Positions 41,367 to 51,259 are shown, counted from the stretch's first letter. The stretch: 64,000 nt of DNA from Actinacidiphila cocklensis (GCF_907177275.1 NZ_CAJSLV010000059.1:204835-268834); one strand, 5' to 3'. The notes: generated from the letters alone by a model not told the origin. Numbers and translations: made by a program.

Positions 41367-43580
41367 TCAGGCGGCGTGCGGCGCGGCGGACTCCGCACCC
41401 AGGGGCTCGGTGTCCGGCAACTCCTGCTCGGTCCAGATGCATTTGCCGTCCTGGAGATACCGGGCACCCCAGTGCTTGGAGAGGGCTGCGACGAGTTGCA
41501 GGCCGCGTCCGCCTTCGTCGGTGTAGTCGGCACGGCGGATGCGGGGAGTGTTGAGGCTGCCGTCGTAGACCTCGCAGATCAGGGTCCGGCTGCGCAGAAG
41601 ACGCAGCCGGAGCGGGCCGCTGGCGTGCCGGATGACGTTGCCGACGAGCTCACTGACCAGCAGCTCGGTGGTGAGCACGAGGTCGGCCAGTCCCCAGGCG
41701 GCGAGCTGTGCGCGGATGTACTGGCGGGCCTGACCGGCCGCCCGGGGGTCCTCGGGGAGGTCGCAGCCGGCGATGTCACGCGGGTCGGCGCACCGGGTGT
41801 GGACGATGAGCAGGCCGGCGTCGTCGTTGGTCTGCCTGCTGTCGGGCAGCAGAGCCGAGACGACCGTGTCGCACAGCTCCTCCAGCTGCCGGACGTCGTC
41901 GTCCTCGTCCGCGACCTGGAAGTACGCGGTGGAGGAGGCGGCCTGGGCCAGGACCTGCCGGAGGCGGGCAAGCCCCTGCTCCACGTCCTGGGTGGCCGAC
42001 TCGATGAGCCCGTCCGTGCACAGGACGAGCAGGCTCTCGCCGGGCAGCCGCAGCTGGTGTGTCTCGAAGGGCGGCTGTGCGGCGCCCAGCGGCGGGTCGG
42101 CGGCGACGACGGGGCTGTGGACGGCGCCGTCGGAGTGGACGACGACCGGTGGTGGGTGGCCGGCCAAGGCGTATGAGCAGGTGCGGGCGACCGGGTCGAA
42201 GACGGCGTACAGACAGGTGGCGTAGAAGTCCTCGCCCAGCTCGGAGACCAGGTCGTTGAGGCGGTCGAACAACTCGTCGGGAGGCATGTCCAGGTCGGCG
42301 AGGGTGCTCACGGCGGTGCGCAGCCGGCCCATGGTGGCCGCCTCCGCGAGGCCGTGCCCCATGACGTCGCCGATCACGATGGCGACCCGGCCGGCGGACA
42401 GCGGGAACACGTCGTACCAGTCGCCGCCCACCTCTTCGCCCTGGGCCGCGGGCAGGTAGCGGGCGGCGGCGCAGGCGGCGGGCAGCCGTGGCAGCGCGCT
42501 GGGCAGCAGACCGCGCTGCAGCTCCCGGGCGCGGGCGTGCTCCAGGTCGTACAGGCGGGCCCGCTCCAGGGCCTGTCCGACCAGGCCGCTCAGAGCGGTC
42601 AGCAGGGTGCGCTCGTCGTCGCTGAAGGGGCGCGGCTCGCTGAAGGACACCGTGCACAGGCCGATGATCCGGCCGGAGGCGATCATGGGAAGGAACGCCC
42701 ATGCCTCCTTCGGCGAATTCGCGCTCACCCGGCTCATCGAGGGATAGAGCCGGTCGTAGTCGGCTCTCGACTCGATGAACCGGGGGGTACGGGTCCTCAC
42801 CACGTCGTGGACAGTGGCGTAGTCGGAGAGCGGGAACCCGTCCATCAGCCTGGTGAACTCCTGCGGGTATCCGGCAGAGCCGACGGCATACAACCGGTCG
42901 TCCTTGTTGAGCACCTGGACCAGCAGCCCGTCGGCGCCGAACGGGGGCATCACATAGTCCGCGACGGCCTGCACAACGTCCTGGGCGGTCACGGCCTCGG
43001 CGAGCGCGGCGGTCAGCTCGCCCATCAGGACGGAACGCTCGACCATGGCCACCGCACCGGGGGCCGACGGTCGGGGCACACCGTGCACGCGCGCCGCAGC
43101 CCATGCCGCGATCGCGCGCAGGAAGGACCGCTGCATCTCGTCCGGCTCGCCGGCCGCGCCCGTGAGCACGGACAACGCCCCCATGGGACCGTCGGCGCCG
43201 AGGAACGGCACCGCGGCCGTGCCGGATGCCCCGATCCCCAGTGCGTCCCCGTCCACCCATACATAGCCGCCGCGCCGTACGGCGCGTGCGGGCGCCGCGT
43301 CCTGCTCGCAGCGCAGCTGCGCCCACGCGTCGGCGCCCGCTGGGGCGAGCTCGTCGGAAGCCACCAGCCGTAGCCGCCCGTCTACGGGCTCACGCCAGTG
43401 CGCCAAGGCTTGCAGGCCGCCCAGGCAGGTCTTCGCCTGTCGCAGGGCCAGGGCAAGAGCCACGTCACGGGTGCTGTCCGGCAGCACTCCGTCCGGGGAC
43501 TGAGCGGCCGACGAAGCCCCAGGATCCACCGAGGTCAGTGGACCGGAGGAGCCTCCGGAGGTGGTCTTCCCAGCTGTCAT
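41367..43580 (-). CDS. GAF-SpoIIE phosphatase-HATPase regulatory protein
   Basis: 737 residues. Two GAF-like sensor regions (about 20-160 and 170-345; TAAVPFLGADGPMGALSVLT, LPMIASGRIIGLCTVSFSE) precede a SpoIIE phosphatase (about 365-560; RGLLPSALPRLPA, EVGGDWYDVFP, IGDVMGHG, LLVLCTDGLIES). The C-terminus is an anti-sigma-type HATPase kinase (LLVSELVGNVIRHASGPL, DEGGRGLQLVAAL). Combined kinase and phosphatase modules reset partner-switching systems that free sigma factors under stress. No anti-sigma antagonist gene is adjacent. It is soluble. Confidence 0.92.
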   Translation of the reverse strand: MTAGKTTSGGSSGPLTSVDPGASSAAQSPDGVLPDSTRDVALALALRQAKTCLGGLQALAHWREPVDGRLRLVASDELAPAGADAWAQLRCEQDAAPARAVRRGGYVWVDGDALGIGASGTAAVPFLGADGPMGALSVLTGAAGEPDEMQRSFLRAIAAWAAARVHGVPRPSAPGAVAMVERSVLMGELTAALAEAVTAQDVVQAVADYVMPPFGADGLLVQVLNKDDRLYAVGSAGYPQEFTRLMDGFPLSDYATVHDVVRTRTPRFIESRADYDRLYPSMSRVSANSPKEAWAFLPMIASGRIIGLCTVSFSEPRPFSDDERTLLTALSGLVGQALERARLYDLEHARARELQRGLLPSALPRLPAACAAARYLPAAQGEEVGGDWYDVFPLSAGRVAIVIGDVMGHGLAEAATMGRLRTAVSTLADLDMPPDELFDRLNDLVSELGEDFYATCLYAVFDPVARTCSYALAGHPPPVVVHSDGAVHSPVVAADPPLGAAQPPFETHQLRLPGESLLVLCTDGLIESATQDVEQGLARLRQVLAQAASSTAYFQVADEDDDVRQLEELCDTVVSALLPDSRQTNDDAGLLIVHTRCADPRDIAGCDLPEDPRAAGQARQYIRAQLAAWGLADLVLTTELLVSELVGNVIRHASGPLRLRLLRSRTLICEVYDGSLNTPRIRRADYTDEGGRGLQLVAALSKHWGARYLQDGKCIWTEQELPDTEPLGAESAAPHAA

Positions 43581-43809
43581 CTCGCCCTGCTCACTCCTAC
43601 TCAGAGAAGGGAGGAATAGTAAGAATCGCCAGAATCTGCCCTACTAGTCACGCTAGCACTCTTCTGAACGGACGGTCACCGCCTTCCGCGGCCGGCCCCT
43701 GGACGGTCGCGGGTCGAGGTCTGGCCGTGGTCGGCCAGGACAACCTGCGCCGGACGCCTGCCCGTCCCCTTCGCGAAAATGCCATTGATCGGCCGCGCCC
43801 GCCCCGGGC

Positions 43810-44385
43810 ATGATCCGCTCCGTGGACACCTATCTGGAGACCGAACGCCTGGCCCTGCGCCGTTTCACGGCCGACGATGCGGACCTGCTGATCGAGCTGG
43901 ACAGCGACACTGCGGTGATGCGCTACCTGACCGGGGGAGTGGCAACCGCCCCGGAGATCATCCGCGAACGCCACCTGCCGCACATCATCGCCGGTTACGA
44001 GAAGTGGGACGGCGATCTCGGACTGTTCGCCGCGCACGAGAGGGACGGCGGAGCGTTCATCGGCTGGTTCTGCCTGCGTCCTGAGCCGGGTGGCCCGCGG
44101 GACGAGGCCGAACTCGGGTACCGGCTGCGGCAGGCGTACTGGGGCAGGGGTTACGCCACCGAAGGATCACAGGCCTTGCTGCACAAGGGGTTCACCGGAC
44201 TCGGATTGCGCATGATCTGGGCTGCGACGATGGCAGTGAACCGCGGTTCGCGCAATGTCATGGGGAAGCTCGGCATGACGCTCGCAGACACCATCCCCAC
44301 GCCTCCCGATATGGAGATGGTCGAGGGTTCCGAGCACGGGGGCGTGCGGTACGAGATCACCAAGGAGCAGTGGGAGCAGCGTTGA
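43810..44385 (+). CDS. GNAT acetyltransferase (RimJ/RimL type)
   Basis: 191 residues: TYLETERLALRRFTADDADL at the N-terminus, IGWFCLRP, ELGYRLRQAYWGRGYATEGS with the acetyl-CoA loop, then AATMAVNRGSRNVMGKLGM. This is the Acetyltransf_3 pattern used by ribosomal-protein and small-amine acetylases. The substrate is unknown. It stands alone, divergent from the GAF-SpoIIE gene. The 281 nt downstream contain only short frames on both strands, none convincing. Confidence 0.9.
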   Translation: MIRSVDTYLETERLALRRFTADDADLLIELDSDTAVMRYLTGGVATAPEIIRERHLPHIIAGYEKWDGDLGLFAAHERDGGAFIGWFCLRPEPGGPRDEAELGYRLRQAYWGRGYATEGSQALLHKGFTGLGLRMIWAATMAVNRGSRNVMGKLGMTLADTIPTPPDMEMVEGSEHGGVRYEITKEQWEQR

Positions 44386-44666
44386 CCTTCTCCCCCGACG
44401 CGACGGACGGATCTGCCGCTGGCGGGCGGAAGGCCCTCATGCGGCATGCGCGGTGTGGCGATCGGCCTCCCAGAGCCTTCCGGCCCGCCTGGCCCGATCC
44501 GCGCGCGTCTGCCTGCACCCGATGGAGCAGCTGCAACTGCCCGGCGACAAGCGCGCGTTCGTGAACGACCACGAGGTGAGCCTGCCGCCCCGCTCGCCCC
44601 TGTTCGATTCCACGAAGGCCCGGCGCTCCCAGCTGTCCCTGCCGACCACAGATGCGTGGGCATAGG

Positions 44667-45350
44667 TCAGACCTGGCCGTAGAGGGTCGCCAGGTCAATC
44701 AGTCGGATATCCGGGTCGGCTGCTGCGGCGGCGTGCGCCTTGTCGTTGAAGCCGGCCCCGCTGAAGCAAAGGAGTTGCGTGTTGGTGGTGTCGTAGCGGC
44801 CTGCCAAAGTAATGAGGTCGCGGATATGCCGGAGACGTTCGATGTGAGCCGCACCCATGGTGTCGTTCCACTTGGCCTCTCCGATGGCCAGGAGCGGCGG
44901 CTTGGCACCATCCGCGATTCCGACGACCGCCACGTCGACCTCATGACCGGTGCGGGCCTTGGGGTCGTGAACGACGCCTTGTCCGACGCGGGCCGGCAGA
45001 CCGCCCAGAAGCTCGGGGTCGGCGTGATGCAGCGCCCAGTCTCGGCAGACCTGCTCGAAGTGCGGCCCGAGGACGTTGCTGACGAAGCGGCGTTGGCTGG
45101 CCTGCCAGACTCTTGTCGCACTGCCCGGGCGTTCGAGCTGGTCCCAGACCGGGCGCATGATCGCGTGATAGAAGCCGATCAGTGGTTCGGCGATTCGGTA
45201 GGTGGGGCGGTTGTCGCGGAAGGCGTCGGCGTCCCGGTGGAGCAGGCACCGGACCGGTTGAACACGGCGGAGGCGGTGGTGGCGGCCGAGTTGGCGCATC
45301 GCGATCGGGACCTCCGCCGTTACCGGGCACACCTCGCAGCAGCACCGCAT
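44667..45350 (-). pseudogene. C-terminal half of a DUF234-type ATPase (broken)
   Basis: From about LLHRDADAFRDNRPTYRIAE onward, 200 codons read as the C-terminal half of an AAA/DUF234 ATPase (PLIGFYHAIMRPVWDQLERP, VLGPHFEQVCRDWAL, VDVAVVG, LLAIGEAKWND, the E-x-K resembling a nuclease core). The Walker A and B half is missing: upstream, coding sequence shifts frame and becomes Pro-rich noise. The ATPase at 34.7-36.1 kb is a complete relative but not a close copy. Confidence 0.75.
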
Positions 45351-45429
45351 GGCATCGTGTCGGCCGGTGACCTGGTCCTCCCCCGGCCCCCGTCACCTGG
45401 GCGGAAGCGGGGCGCACGTCGGGGGACGT

Positions 45430-47034
45430 TTACGCGGACACGCTGTGGGTTCCGGCGAGCAGGGCGCGCAGGGGTGCGGTGTCGGGCGAGTCGGCGGTGG
45501 CCGCGTCAAGAGCGTCGTCCATGCCCTTCTCCCACACCGCGGGCAGGGCCAGGCCGGGTTGCCCCGACCACGCGATGTCCGGGGTGGCTTGTCCGCTCGC
45601 GGCGAGGCGCAGATGGACCATGCCCGCGAGCCCGTCGAAGATCCTGGGCCGTATGAAGTTGCGGGCCGACAGCCCGGTCAGCCGAAAGGTCTGCGGCGGC
45701 TGGGGCATGCGCTTGGCGACTTCCATCCACAGCAGGCCGCGGTCGAACGTGTCGAGTACGTCGTCCAGGCCGGGCAGCTCTGTCTCCGCCGCCACCTGGT
45801 CCGTGGCGCCTCGGCTTACGGCCGTCCCGTCCGTGCCTTCCGCCGCAGCACGCAGCGCCCTGGCCACCGCGAGCCGCAGCGGTTGGGACCAGCTCTCGGC
45901 GTCGGCGACCGCGCGGGCCATGGCGAGGTCATCCCAGCTCATGCGCCGCAACTGATCCGCACCTCGCGGCAGGGTGCGCGCCTCCAACTCGGCGAACAGC
46001 CGGTCCGGATCACGTAGCAGGGTGAGAGCGGCCGGCTCGTCGGCCGACGCGTCGTTCCGATCGTCGGCGGGCAGCTTTTCGATCAGGGCTATCCGTTCGG
46101 CGATCGGGGGATGGGAGTCGTACCGGTGCGGTCGCGGCGCCCGTTGCCCGGCGGAGAGAGCGTCGAGCCGCTCCCCGGGGCGGGCGGCGATCAGCCGCCG
46201 GAAACCGCCGTGGATCTCGCCCACCGGCGGCAGCGCGCCAAGCGATGTGCCCATCGTGGCGTACGTCCCCAGGTAGTGGGTGTGGGCGGCGTCGAGGACC
46301 GGGAGGGCGCGCAGCGCGGCCGCCGTCGTGTCCCGACCCGCATGCCGGGCGGCCACCTGGTCGGCGGCGAGTTCTTGATGGCGGGCCATGGACTGCGAAG
46401 TCCGCAAGAACATCCGGGCGTAGCCGACGTACAGGGAGCCGAGCACGTAGTGCAGCCGGGTGCTGCCCTGACCGAACACCTTCACCGTGTGCAGGACAGC
46501 CTGCCGGCCGCGCATGGTGACGCCGCCGAGCCGGGTGTCGAGGTTGGCGTAGTGCCCGAACTCGTGGGCGAGGACGGCGCGCAACCGCGGGACGGTCAAC
46601 CCTGCGAGCAGTGGCAGGCCCAGCAGCATGCGGCGCCGCCCGGGCAGCAGTCCCAGCAGACGGCTCCGTTCGGCGACCCCCGCGTTGACCTCGGCTACCA
46701 GGTAGAGCTCGTCAGGCGCCGGCTCCCCCGTAGCCTCAGCTGCAGCGCGCACCTGTTCCCACAGCTCGGGCTGGTCCTGCGGCGTGACCGCCACGGCGTG
46801 CGAAACCGGGCCGAGGCGCCCGGCCTGCAGGAAGCTGAACATGCCCCGCAGGATCGCGACGGCCAGCAGGACGGTAACGGCCACAACCACGCCCTGGAAC
46901 TCGGCCACACGCGAGAACAGCCGCGTCACCACCAGCCAGTCCAAGGCCGCCATGGCCGCCAGCAGCACCACGCCCATCAGATAGAAGCCGGCCAGCAATA
47001 CCAGCGCACGGACGGCGCGGAGCCGTAGCGTCAT
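45430..47034 (-). CDS. M48-family membrane zinc metallopeptidase
   Basis: 534 residues. Two N-terminal membrane helices (LVLLAGFYLMGVVLLAAMAAL, and VVVAVTVLLAVAILRGM) are followed by the peptidase domain. The zinc motif is AVLAHEFGHYANLD (H-E-x-x-H) with the third ligand in RHQELAADQVAARHAG. Further on are TLLRDPDRLFAELEA and a C-terminal helical region of about 180 residues not found in HtpX. It likely degrades membrane or misfolded proteins. ATG 47034 is used. It is a single gene. Confidence 0.92.
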   Translation of the reverse strand: MTLRLRAVRALVLLAGFYLMGVVLLAAMAALDWLVVTRLFSRVAEFQGVVVAVTVLLAVAILRGMFSFLQAGRLGPVSHAVAVTPQDQPELWEQVRAAAEATGEPAPDELYLVAEVNAGVAERSRLLGLLPGRRRMLLGLPLLAGLTVPRLRAVLAHEFGHYANLDTRLGGVTMRGRQAVLHTVKVFGQGSTRLHYVLGSLYVGYARMFLRTSQSMARHQELAADQVAARHAGRDTTAAALRALPVLDAAHTHYLGTYATMGTSLGALPPVGEIHGGFRRLIAARPGERLDALSAGQRAPRPHRYDSHPPIAERIALIEKLPADDRNDASADEPAALTLLRDPDRLFAELEARTLPRGADQLRRMSWDDLAMARAVADAESWSQPLRLAVARALRAAAEGTDGTAVSRGATDQVAAETELPGLDDVLDTFDRGLLWMEVAKRMPQPPQTFRLTGLSARNFIRPRIFDGLAGMVHLRLAASGQATPDIAWSGQPGLALPAVWEKGMDDALDAATADSPDTAPLRALLAGTHSVSA

Positions 47035-47425
47035 CGGAAGGTCCCCCCACAGGACTGGGCCGGCCCGGAAGGGCCGACGCGATGGCGGATCTTACCCAAG
47101 TCCCCCGGTCAGTCCGCCATTCCTTTGACGACCGACCCGCCGCGGAACGCCTTCACGCGGATTCGACGGGACTCCCCTGACACAACACGGGATCTCCAGG
47201 GAGGCGGAGGGGGGATCCCGCCGATCGTCGCCCGGATCCAGGTAGCCGGCGAAAGTCACCGGCCCCAGCGCCCTCCTCGCAGAGCTGAACCAGGTGTGAC
47301 AGGACGATCTCGGTCAGCGGTGCATGACGCTGGGGCACGAGTTTCCGATCGGTGTGGACGTCGTTAATCCACACCGAACCTGAGGCCCTCACACGTTCAA
47401 GATCACCAGACCGTGATCGCCACCC
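47035..47425. other. Gap without a convincing gene
   Basis: 391 nt between the M48 gene and the DUF4232 lipoprotein gene. Frames of about 80 codons exist on both strands, but neither has a ribosome site or a domain. It may hold decayed coding sequence. Confidence 0.4.
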
Positions 47426-48121
47426 TCAGCCTTCAATGCCAACCGGGTGGACCTGAATCGTGCTGCTGCCGTACGGCCCGGCCAGCGGCGGCGCCCCGGC
47501 GGGCCACTTCAGCGACACGCTGTGGGTCTCGTTCGGCGGCGTCGTCAGGATGGCGGTCGGGTTGTAGAGGTGGTCGCCACTGCGATCGACCGGGTACGAG
47601 ATGCTGAAGCTGGCGGTTTCGCCGGGCTTCAGGTCGGTGATTCTGGGCACCTCACGGCCGCGGGCGACGGCGACGGAGGTGCCGTCGCTGTCCTTGAGGT
47701 CGGCGCCGGGGAAGCCCGCCGCCGAGCAGGTGCCCGCGCCCTTGTTGGTCATCAGGACGGTGACGTCGCCCGTCTGGTTGTCGGGCGAGGTGTTCTTGGC
47801 ATACATGGTCAGGTCGGCCGTGTGGCAGATCGGGCTTTTGCCCCCGCCGTTCGCCACGTCGTTTCCGGACCCGCCCGTGGTGGAGCTACCGGCGGTGGAG
47901 GGTGCCGGGTCGGAGGGCGGGGCCGTGGAGGGGGCCGAAGTCGGGGCTGCGGCGGAGGAGGACGGGGCGGCGGAGGAGGCGGGAGCCGTGGACGAGGTGG
48001 GCGCGGAGCCCGCGGCGTCGTTGTGTCCGGAGCCGCAGGCGGTGGCGGTGGCGGCGAGGGCCGTCACGGCGGCAGCGGCCAGGAGAAAGCGGGCGGAACG
48101 GGCGGCGGGACGCTGACGCAT
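47426..48121 (-). CDS. DUF4232-domain lipoprotein
   Basis: 231 residues. The N-terminus RQRPAARSARFLLAAAAVTA leads to a lipoprotein-like TACGSG, then a Ser/Ala/Pro-rich spacer of about 60 residues that would span the cell wall. The C-terminal 135 residues match DUF4232: SPICHTADLTMYAKN, VLMTNKGAGTCSAAGFPGAD (two Cys, probably a disulfide) and LKPGETASFSISYPVD. The domain is common in actinobacterial exported proteins, function unknown. ATG 48121 has GGAG 6 nt upstream. Confidence 0.88.
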   Translation of the reverse strand: MRQRPAARSARFLLAAAAVTALAATATACGSGHNDAAGSAPTSSTAPASSAAPSSSAAAPTSAPSTAPPSDPAPSTAGSSTTGGSGNDVANGGGKSPICHTADLTMYAKNTSPDNQTGDVTVLMTNKGAGTCSAAGFPGADLKDSDGTSVAVARGREVPRITDLKPGETASFSISYPVDRSGDHLYNPTAILTTPPNETHSVSLKWPAGAPPLAGPYGSSTIQVHPVGIEG

Positions 48122-48666
48122 CGTGATCTCCAGCGGCTGTCGGTTGCGGGTGTTTCCTGCTGACACCTACGACACTAGGGACACGTCGATCCTGAAATGA
48201 TCCTGTGAATGTCCGGATTCGGTCTCGGCAACTCCGGTTCCAGAAAGCGGCGTTGAATCATCCCTCGGCGTCTCCGCGGGCCGCTCCCGGGAGCCGCCGA
48301 ACGGTATGAGGGTTCCGTCGGCGCAGGGAAGAGCAGGGGTTCGTTGCGGGAAACCGGTCACGGCTGCGCCGTAGCAGCACAGCAGTTGGCTGAAACGGTT
48401 CGCGCACGGTCAGCGGGTGACCGAGAGGCGCACGCCGCCCATGGCCTTCGTGCGCGCCCCAGTCCGATCCAGCCTGGCACCACACTGCACTCTCCGCCGC
48501 GGACTCAGCACCCCGGGCGACCGCCCACCCGCCGGCCGCGTCCCCGACCTCACAGGTCAATGCACCTAAACCTTGCATTCGATGTCCGTTAACCTGTCCG
48601 TTCCCGATGGGACGTGCGGCGCCAGCACGCTGCTGCGGCACCGCTCGAACTCATCGAGGAGACAGA
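48122..48666. other. Intergenic region, possible promoter of secreted phosphoesterase-like gene
   Basis: 545 nt with no convincing gene. The last 120 nt are AT-richer (around CCTAAACCTTGCATTC and GTCCGTTAACCTGTCC at 48565-48600) and probably carry the promoter of the gene at 48667. I saw no clear operator. Confidence 0.4.
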
Positions 48667-49857
48667 ATGAAGAGAAGGTCTTACGCAGCCGTGGGCCTGG
48701 CCCTCGCGCTCAGCGTCATACCAGCCGCCGCGACGGCCGATGCGAGCGACTTCGGGCACGGTGCCCGGGCGCCGTTCACGCTCGCCGTGTACGGCGACGC
48801 CCCGTACGGCACCTCCCCCACCGACACCTCCGAGTTCGACGCGACGCCGGCGTTCATCGCCAACGTCAACGCGGACCCGGACGTCAGCAGCGTGATCCAC
48901 GTCGGTGACATCCATTCCGGCAAGCAGTACTGCACCGCCGCGTACGACCGGTCCGTCGCCGCCCTGTGGAAGACCTTCGCCGATCCGCTGGTCTACACCC
49001 CCGGCGACAACGAATGGGCCGACTGCCACAAGGTCGCGGAGGGCGGCGGCACGTACAACCCGGCCACCGGGCAGATCGACCCGGTACTCGACCCGGCCAC
49101 CGGCCAGCCCGTGGACCACGCTTCTGGCAACCCGGTCGCGAACCTGGACCTGGTCCGCCAGTCGTTCTTCCCCAAGCCGGGCCACACCCTCGGCAGCGGG
49201 ACGCTGCGCGTGCTGTCGCAGGCGCAGGTGCCCGACCGGGCACACCCCGAGGACGCCCGGTACGTGGAGAACGTGCTGTGGGTCAAGAATGGCACCCTGT
49301 TCGTGACGGTCGACGTGCCCGGCGGCTCCAACAACGACGCAGACCCCTGGTACGGCGCGCCGACGGCCTCGCAGGAGCAGCTCGACGAGGCCGCCCACCG
49401 CACCGCGGCCGACCTGCGCTGGCTGGACACCGCCTTCGCGCTCGCCAAGGTCGGCGGCGTGTCCAGCGTCGTGATCACGACCCAGGCCGACATGTGGGAC
49501 GTGGACGGCAAGACCGCAGCCCACGTGGCGAACTACGAGCCGATCGTGTCCAGCCTGGCCAAGCACACCACGGCCTTCGGCAAGCCGGTGCTGCTGCTGG
49601 TCGGCGACTCGCACGTCTACCGCTCGGACAACCCCCTCGCCCAGGGCGCTCCCTGCACGGGCGACGCGGACATCTGCGCGTACGACGCCTGGAACAGCCA
49701 CCCGTCGTACGACGTCGCGAACTTCCACCGCATCGTCGTCCACGGCAGCACCACCCCGCTGGAATGGCTGAAGCTGACCGTCACCCCGGGCGCCCACAAC
49801 CAGACGGCAGCCACCTCCTTCGGCCCGTTCACCTGGAGCCGCGTCACGGAGAGCTGA
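48667..49857 (+). CDS. Secreted metallophosphoesterase-like protein
   Basis: 396 residues. A signal peptide ends near ATADA at residue 26. The rest resembles a calcineurin-like phosphoesterase: FTLAVYGDAPYG (D-x-P instead of D-x-H), VIHVGDIHSGK (GD), VYTPGDNEWADC (GDNE for GNHE), and a late LLVGDSHVYRSDNPL. The D-x-H His and GNHE His are replaced, so metal chemistry may be altered. Homologues occur as exported actinobacterial proteins of unknown substrate. ATG 48667 has GAGGAG 6 nt upstream. tRNA-Ser copy B and its hairpin lie shortly downstream. Confidence 0.8.
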   Translation: MKRRSYAAVGLALALSVIPAAATADASDFGHGARAPFTLAVYGDAPYGTSPTDTSEFDATPAFIANVNADPDVSSVIHVGDIHSGKQYCTAAYDRSVAALWKTFADPLVYTPGDNEWADCHKVAEGGGTYNPATGQIDPVLDPATGQPVDHASGNPVANLDLVRQSFFPKPGHTLGSGTLRVLSQAQVPDRAHPEDARYVENVLWVKNGTLFVTVDVPGGSNNDADPWYGAPTASQEQLDEAAHRTAADLRWLDTAFALAKVGGVSSVVITTQADMWDVDGKTAAHVANYEPIVSSLAKHTTAFGKPVLLLVGDSHVYRSDNPLAQGAPCTGDADICAYDAWNSHPSYDVANFHRIVVHGSTTPLEWLKLTVTPGAHNQTAATSFGPFTWSRVTES

Positions 49858-50039
49858 CGCCAACCGGCGCCATAACCCTGCGGCGGTCCGAGTACCACCC
49901 CGGATCGCCGCGACATCGGTGCCGCCCAGCCGTGCCCCCGCCACGAATTGATCGGCCGCCGAGAGTGACAAGTCAGTCATGTGGCCGCGAGTCCGGAGCG
50001 GTCAACTGCAGCGGAAACCTGCAGCTACGGAACGATGAC

Positions 50040-50066
50040 GGCCCCGACTGCAGCGCGGTCGGGGCC
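50040..50066 (-). terminator. Hairpin beside tRNA-Ser copy B
   Basis: GGCCCCGAC pairs with GTCGGGGCC (9 bp, 9-nt loop). On the minus strand it follows tRNA fragment B by 25 nt, as expected for a tRNA terminator. Its sequence differs from the hairpins at 36.1, 53.3 and 59.5 kb. Confidence 0.65.
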
Positions 50067-50091
50067 ATCGTCTGCCCTGGTGGGGTGGGTG

Positions 50092-50130
50092 CGGAGGATA
50101 CGAGATTCGAACTCGCGAGGGCCCGCCCCG
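50092..50130 (-). repeat. tRNA-Ser 3'-end fragment (copy B)
   Basis: The minus strand reads GCGAG-TTCGAAT-CTCGT, an intact T-arm, then the acceptor 3' strand ATCCTCCG. The matching 5' GGAGGAT half and the anticodon arm are not found within 150 nt upstream on that strand. It is a truncated gene, but its T-loop is normal, unlike copies A and C. Confidence 0.7.
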
Positions 50131-50182
50131 TTCGGAGCATGACGATCCGCGGCTCCGCTCGAGACGCCGCGTCCCACCCCTG

Positions 50183-51205
50183 TCAGTCCGTTTCGGGAAG
50201 CATCCGAGGCAGCCCGAACCGCGGCATCACGCTCGCATCGAAGCCGGTGATCACGCTGACGCGGTCACCGACGATCGTGACGACGAGCAGTGTGTGTCCC
50301 CGGTGGACACCCCCGTGCACGTCGGCCACGTACATGCCGAGCGCTGGCTGGCCGTTCGCGCGAGTCGGCACCACCCGGAACGACCGGTCGGGCCGGAAGG
50401 TAGCTGCCGTGAGGACGCGACGTGCCATATCGACCCCCCGGTATTCCAGTACGGCAGGCGGCATGGAGAATCGGACATCCGCTACGAACAGTTCCACCAG
50501 CGCGTCAAGGTCGGCCCGTTCGAGCGCGTCGGTCAGCCTGGCCACCAGCTGGTGTTCGGCCGCGGTGTCCGGTTGACCCGCAGGCCTGCCGCCCCCTGAG
50601 TCCGCCAGGTGGTTGTCGACGGTGGCCCGCGCTCGTTTAAGGGCGCTCTGCACCGACTCCTGGGTGGCGTCGAGCATCTCGGCTACCTCGCTCGCGCGGT
50701 AGCCGAGCACGTCACGCAGCACGAGTACCGCGCGCTGCCGCGGCGGCAGCAGTTGCAGGGCGGTGATGAACGCGAGCGAGATGGCCTCGGTGGTCTCGTA
50801 GCGAGCCTCTGGACCCGGTGCCTGGTCGGCGAGGTTGTCCAGCAGCACATCCGGATACGGTTCCAGCCACGGTGGAACGTCACTGGTGCCGGCCGGCTCG
50901 GGCAGGGCCAGGTCGGGGAGCGAGGTCGCGCTGCGCGGCCGCCGGCTGTCCGCGCGCAACATGCTCAGGCACCGATTGGTCGCGATCCTGTAGAGCCAGG
51001 TGCGGAGCGAGGACCGCTGGCCGAATTCGCCGAGGCTACGCCAGGCGGACACGAGGGTCTCCTGAAGTGCGTCCTCGGCGTCCTGTACGGATCCCAGGAT
51101 GCGGTAGCAGTGCACGTGCAACTCGTGCGAATGACCCTGGACCAGGTCGCGGAACGCGTGGTGGTCGCCGGCTCGAGCCCGAGCGATCAGATCCGATACG
51201 TCCAT
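50183..51205 (-). CDS. ECF sigma factor with SnoaL-like C-terminal domain
   Basis: 340 residues. Sigma2 spans about residues 8-75 (RDLVQGHSHELHVHCYRILG, VQDAEDALQETLVSAW, RTWLYRIATNRCLSML), sigma4 about 130-190 (ALQLLPPRQRAVLVLRDVLG, SEVAEMLDATQESVQSALKR). From about residue 210 a SnoaL/NTF2-like domain follows (RLTDALERADLDALVELFVA, FSMPPAVLEYRG). It resembles SigG-type ECF factors, where the tail replaces an anti-sigma factor. ATG 51205 has GAGGA 6 nt upstream. It is divergent from the YCII-like and MFS genes, which it may control; a 28-bp inverted repeat lies between. Confidence 0.92.
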   Translation of the reverse strand: MDVSDLIARARAGDHHAFRDLVQGHSHELHVHCYRILGSVQDAEDALQETLVSAWRSLGEFGQRSSLRTWLYRIATNRCLSMLRADSRRPRSATSLPDLALPEPAGTSDVPPWLEPYPDVLLDNLADQAPGPEARYETTEAISLAFITALQLLPPRQRAVLVLRDVLGYRASEVAEMLDATQESVQSALKRARATVDNHLADSGGGRPAGQPDTAAEHQLVARLTDALERADLDALVELFVADVRFSMPPAVLEYRGVDMARRVLTAATFRPDRSFRVVPTRANGQPALGMYVADVHGGVHRGHTLLVVTIVGDRVSVITGFDASVMPRFGLPRMLPETD

Positions 51206-51259
51206 GTATCCTCGCAATTTTTCTCTCCGCAGGGCGCGTTCGGCTCGCTTACTGATACT

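Noticed and set aside
44453..44665. 70-codon plus-strand frame after the GNAT gene
   Set aside because: The end (LPTTDAWA) and middle look protein-like, but there is no ribosome site, no family and overlapping frames on the other strand; too weak to list.
48540..48620. PHO box upstream of the phosphoesterase-like gene
   Set aside because: GTTAACC and GTTCCC resemble half-sites, but the spacing is 12 rather than 11 nt and the second unit matches poorly.
50092..50200. A complete tRNA-Ser gene at copy B
   Set aside because: The T-arm and acceptor 3' strand are fine, but no matching 5' acceptor GGAGGAT, D-arm or anticodon arm lies upstream on that strand.
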